Source of the DNA: Erysipelotrichaceae bacterium
GTDB taxonomy: Bacteria; Bacillota_I; Bacilli_A; Erysipelotrichales; Erysipelotrichaceae
DNA length: 7,362 nucleotides
Direction: 5' to 3'
Assembly: GCA_030533035.1 (NCBI GenBank)
Contig: JAUNJW010000098.1
Span: forward strand, 1-7,362
Shown here: positions 6,539 through 7,362 of the stretch, piece after piece
Numbering within the stretch: the first letter of the stretch is position 1
Layout: the number at the start of each line of letters is the position of its first letter
Translations under genes and position numbers: made by a program
Notes under the pieces: model-generated
What the model was told of the DNA's origin: nothing
What the model saw: only the letters and a program-made list of their open reading frames with translations
Databases searched by the model: none

Positions 6539-7277
6539 TGGCGAAAAAGCGTTTGAAAAACGCAAAAGAACGCAGTTCTGTCCCTGCGTGCAGTTTCAGC
6601 ATGTCAGCCAGTATTTCAAGATCGCCCATCTTTGCCCCGCCGGTCTTTTCGATCAGCTCCAGATGCTCAAGTCCGCCTTTGACCAGCAGCCGGAATCTTT
6701 TCAGGTCCATGACGCCGGCGGCAGGAACTCCTGCCTGCTCCGCGTGCTGCGCGCACAGGAATCCGCCTTCTCTTGCGGAAACGGCGGCAACCACCGTGCT
6801 GCCGCAGCGCACACACTCATCGACATCCGGCTCAATGCCGAACAGCTTCATCAGATCGCACATATACAGCGCAATGACTGTCGGCGCGTCATGACCCTCA
6901 TTGAGGGCTTTGAAGACTTTTGCCAGCATCGCATATTCTTCCCCGGCCGTTTCACCTGCCTCGGAAGCCATGCCTGCACAAAGCTCGCATGCCACCGCCG
7001 CCGCGGCCGATTTGAGAAGATCCTCATGAAGCGGCCTGAAGAGCTGTTTCGTCCTTGCGGTTTTCAGACGGAAGAGCGTCTTTCCTTCTTTATAATCAAA
7101 CTGGATTTCCGCCTCTGTGTAAGGAAGAATGGAGCCCGCGTTTTTGCTGGTCATCTTCCTGGCACCGGCTGCGATGAATCCGATGATGCCGTACTCAGCG
7201 GTCAGCACCCGGATCATCACGTCATGTTCACGGTAATCACTCTGGCTTAAGATCAGCGCGCTTACCGTATCATTCAT
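6531..7277 (-). CDS. recO: DNA repair protein RecO
   Basis: RecO acts with RecR (and RecF) to load RecA on single-stranded DNA coated by SSB during gap repair and recombination. The product (248 residues from the ATG, a usual family length) has the N-terminal OB-fold pattern (ALILSQSDYREHDVMIRVLT near the start, then GARKMTSKNAG). A helical middle follows, then a zinc-binding module with Cys155, Cys158, Cys175 and His178 (CVRC ... FLCAQH). Most homologues I know have a fourth Cys where this one has His. I chose the ATG at 7277-7275; a TTG directly before it (7280-7278) would add one residue. The Shine-Dalgarno is weak for either, so translation is probably coupled to era, whose stop overlaps by 8 nt (ATGAATGA). 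The order era-recO-glyRS is standard in Bacillota. Confidence 0.94.
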   Translation of the reverse strand: MNDTVSALILSQSDYREHDVMIRVLTAEYGIIGFIAAGARKMTSKNAGSILPYTEAEIQFDYKEGKTLFRLKTARTKQLFRPLHEDLLKSAAAAVACELCAGMASEAGETAGEEYAMLAKVFKALNEGHDAPTVIALYMCDLMKLFGIEPDVDECVRCGSTVVAAVSAREGGFLCAQHAEQAGVPAAGVMDLKRFRLLVKGGLEHLELIEKTGGAKMGDLEILADMLKLHAGTELRSFAFFKRFFAIE

Positions 7278-7362
7278 CAAAATCCATCCCGGATATTCCG
7301 TATCCGTATTCTGTTATGCGGGCGTCTTTGGAACGCCATTCATCCTCAACCCTGACAAAGAG
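7270..7362 (-). CDS. era: GTPase Era, C-terminal 30 residues (runs off right edge)
   Basis: Era is an essential-type GTPase that binds the 3' end of 16S rRNA and helps mature the 30S subunit. Only the last 30 codons and TGA are visible. They read LFVRVEDEWRSKDARITEYGY, ending ISGMDFDE (first residues at the window edge). This matches the end of the Era KH domain, where LFVKV, a Trp-Arg pair and a terminal FGY/YGY-like motif are typical. The stop overlaps the recO start, and the following recO gene supports the call. The GTP-binding domain lies outside the window, so the call rests on this short stretch plus gene order. Confidence 0.88.
   Translation of the reverse strand, partial: LFVRVEDEWRSKDARITEYGYGISGMDFDE

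Noticed and set aside
1..7362. CRISPR arrays, insertion sequences, tRNA genes, toxin-antitoxin or defence genes.
   Set aside because: Nearly every base is assigned to a conserved housekeeping gene. The only repeats are the in-frame ones in rpoD, and no inverted-repeat ends, transposase or cloverleaf was seen.

Overview
The window is ordinary chromosomal housekeeping DNA from a low-to-mid-GC Gram-positive bacterium (Bacillota). The lineage is inferred from several signs. The gene order era-recO-glyRS-dnaG-rpoD-trmK is the Bacillota version of the macromolecular-synthesis operon. TrmK is a mainly Gram-positive enzyme. The sigma factor lacks the large non-conserved insert between regions 1.2 and 2.1. 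The glycyl-tRNA synthetase is the single-chain alpha2 type. Balanced base composition together with that synthetase would fit an Erysipelotrichia- or Clostridia-like gut bacterium, but I cannot fix the genus.

Layout: positions 1-381 hold the 5' part of fmt (methionyl-tRNA formyltransferase) on the minus strand, running off the left edge. A 112-bp AT-rich gap (382-493) carries back-to-back promoter elements. It separates fmt from rpsT (ribosomal protein S20, plus strand, 494-757). rpsT converges on the long minus-strand block, and one compact bidirectional hairpin terminator (about 761-792) serves both sides. From 7362 down to 775, all on the minus strand, come the 3' end of era, recO, glyQS, dnaG, rpoD and trmK. 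They are packed with overlaps or very short gaps: era/recO overlap 8 nt, recO-glyQS gap 56 nt, glyQS-dnaG gap 22 nt, dnaG/rpoD overlap 20 nt, rpoD-trmK gap 1 nt. A good sigma-A type promoter sits just before glyQS, so glyQS-dnaG-rpoD-trmK can be transcribed separately from era-recO.

Together the genes cover the information-processing core: ribosome assembly and structure (Era, S20), recombination repair (RecO), tRNA charging, formylation and methylation (GlyRS, Fmt, TrmK), replication priming (DnaG) and housekeeping transcription (RpoD).

No mobile element, CRISPR array, defence system, tRNA or rRNA gene is visible, and I see no previously undescribed multi-gene system. The most unusual element is the primary sigma factor. 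In front of a recognisable region 1.1 it has a tail of about 205 residues, histone-H1-like, rich in Lys, Ala, Pro and Glu, with an internal duplication. A strongly acidic linker follows region 1.1. The second notable point is that the trmK stop codon lies inside the loop of its own terminator.
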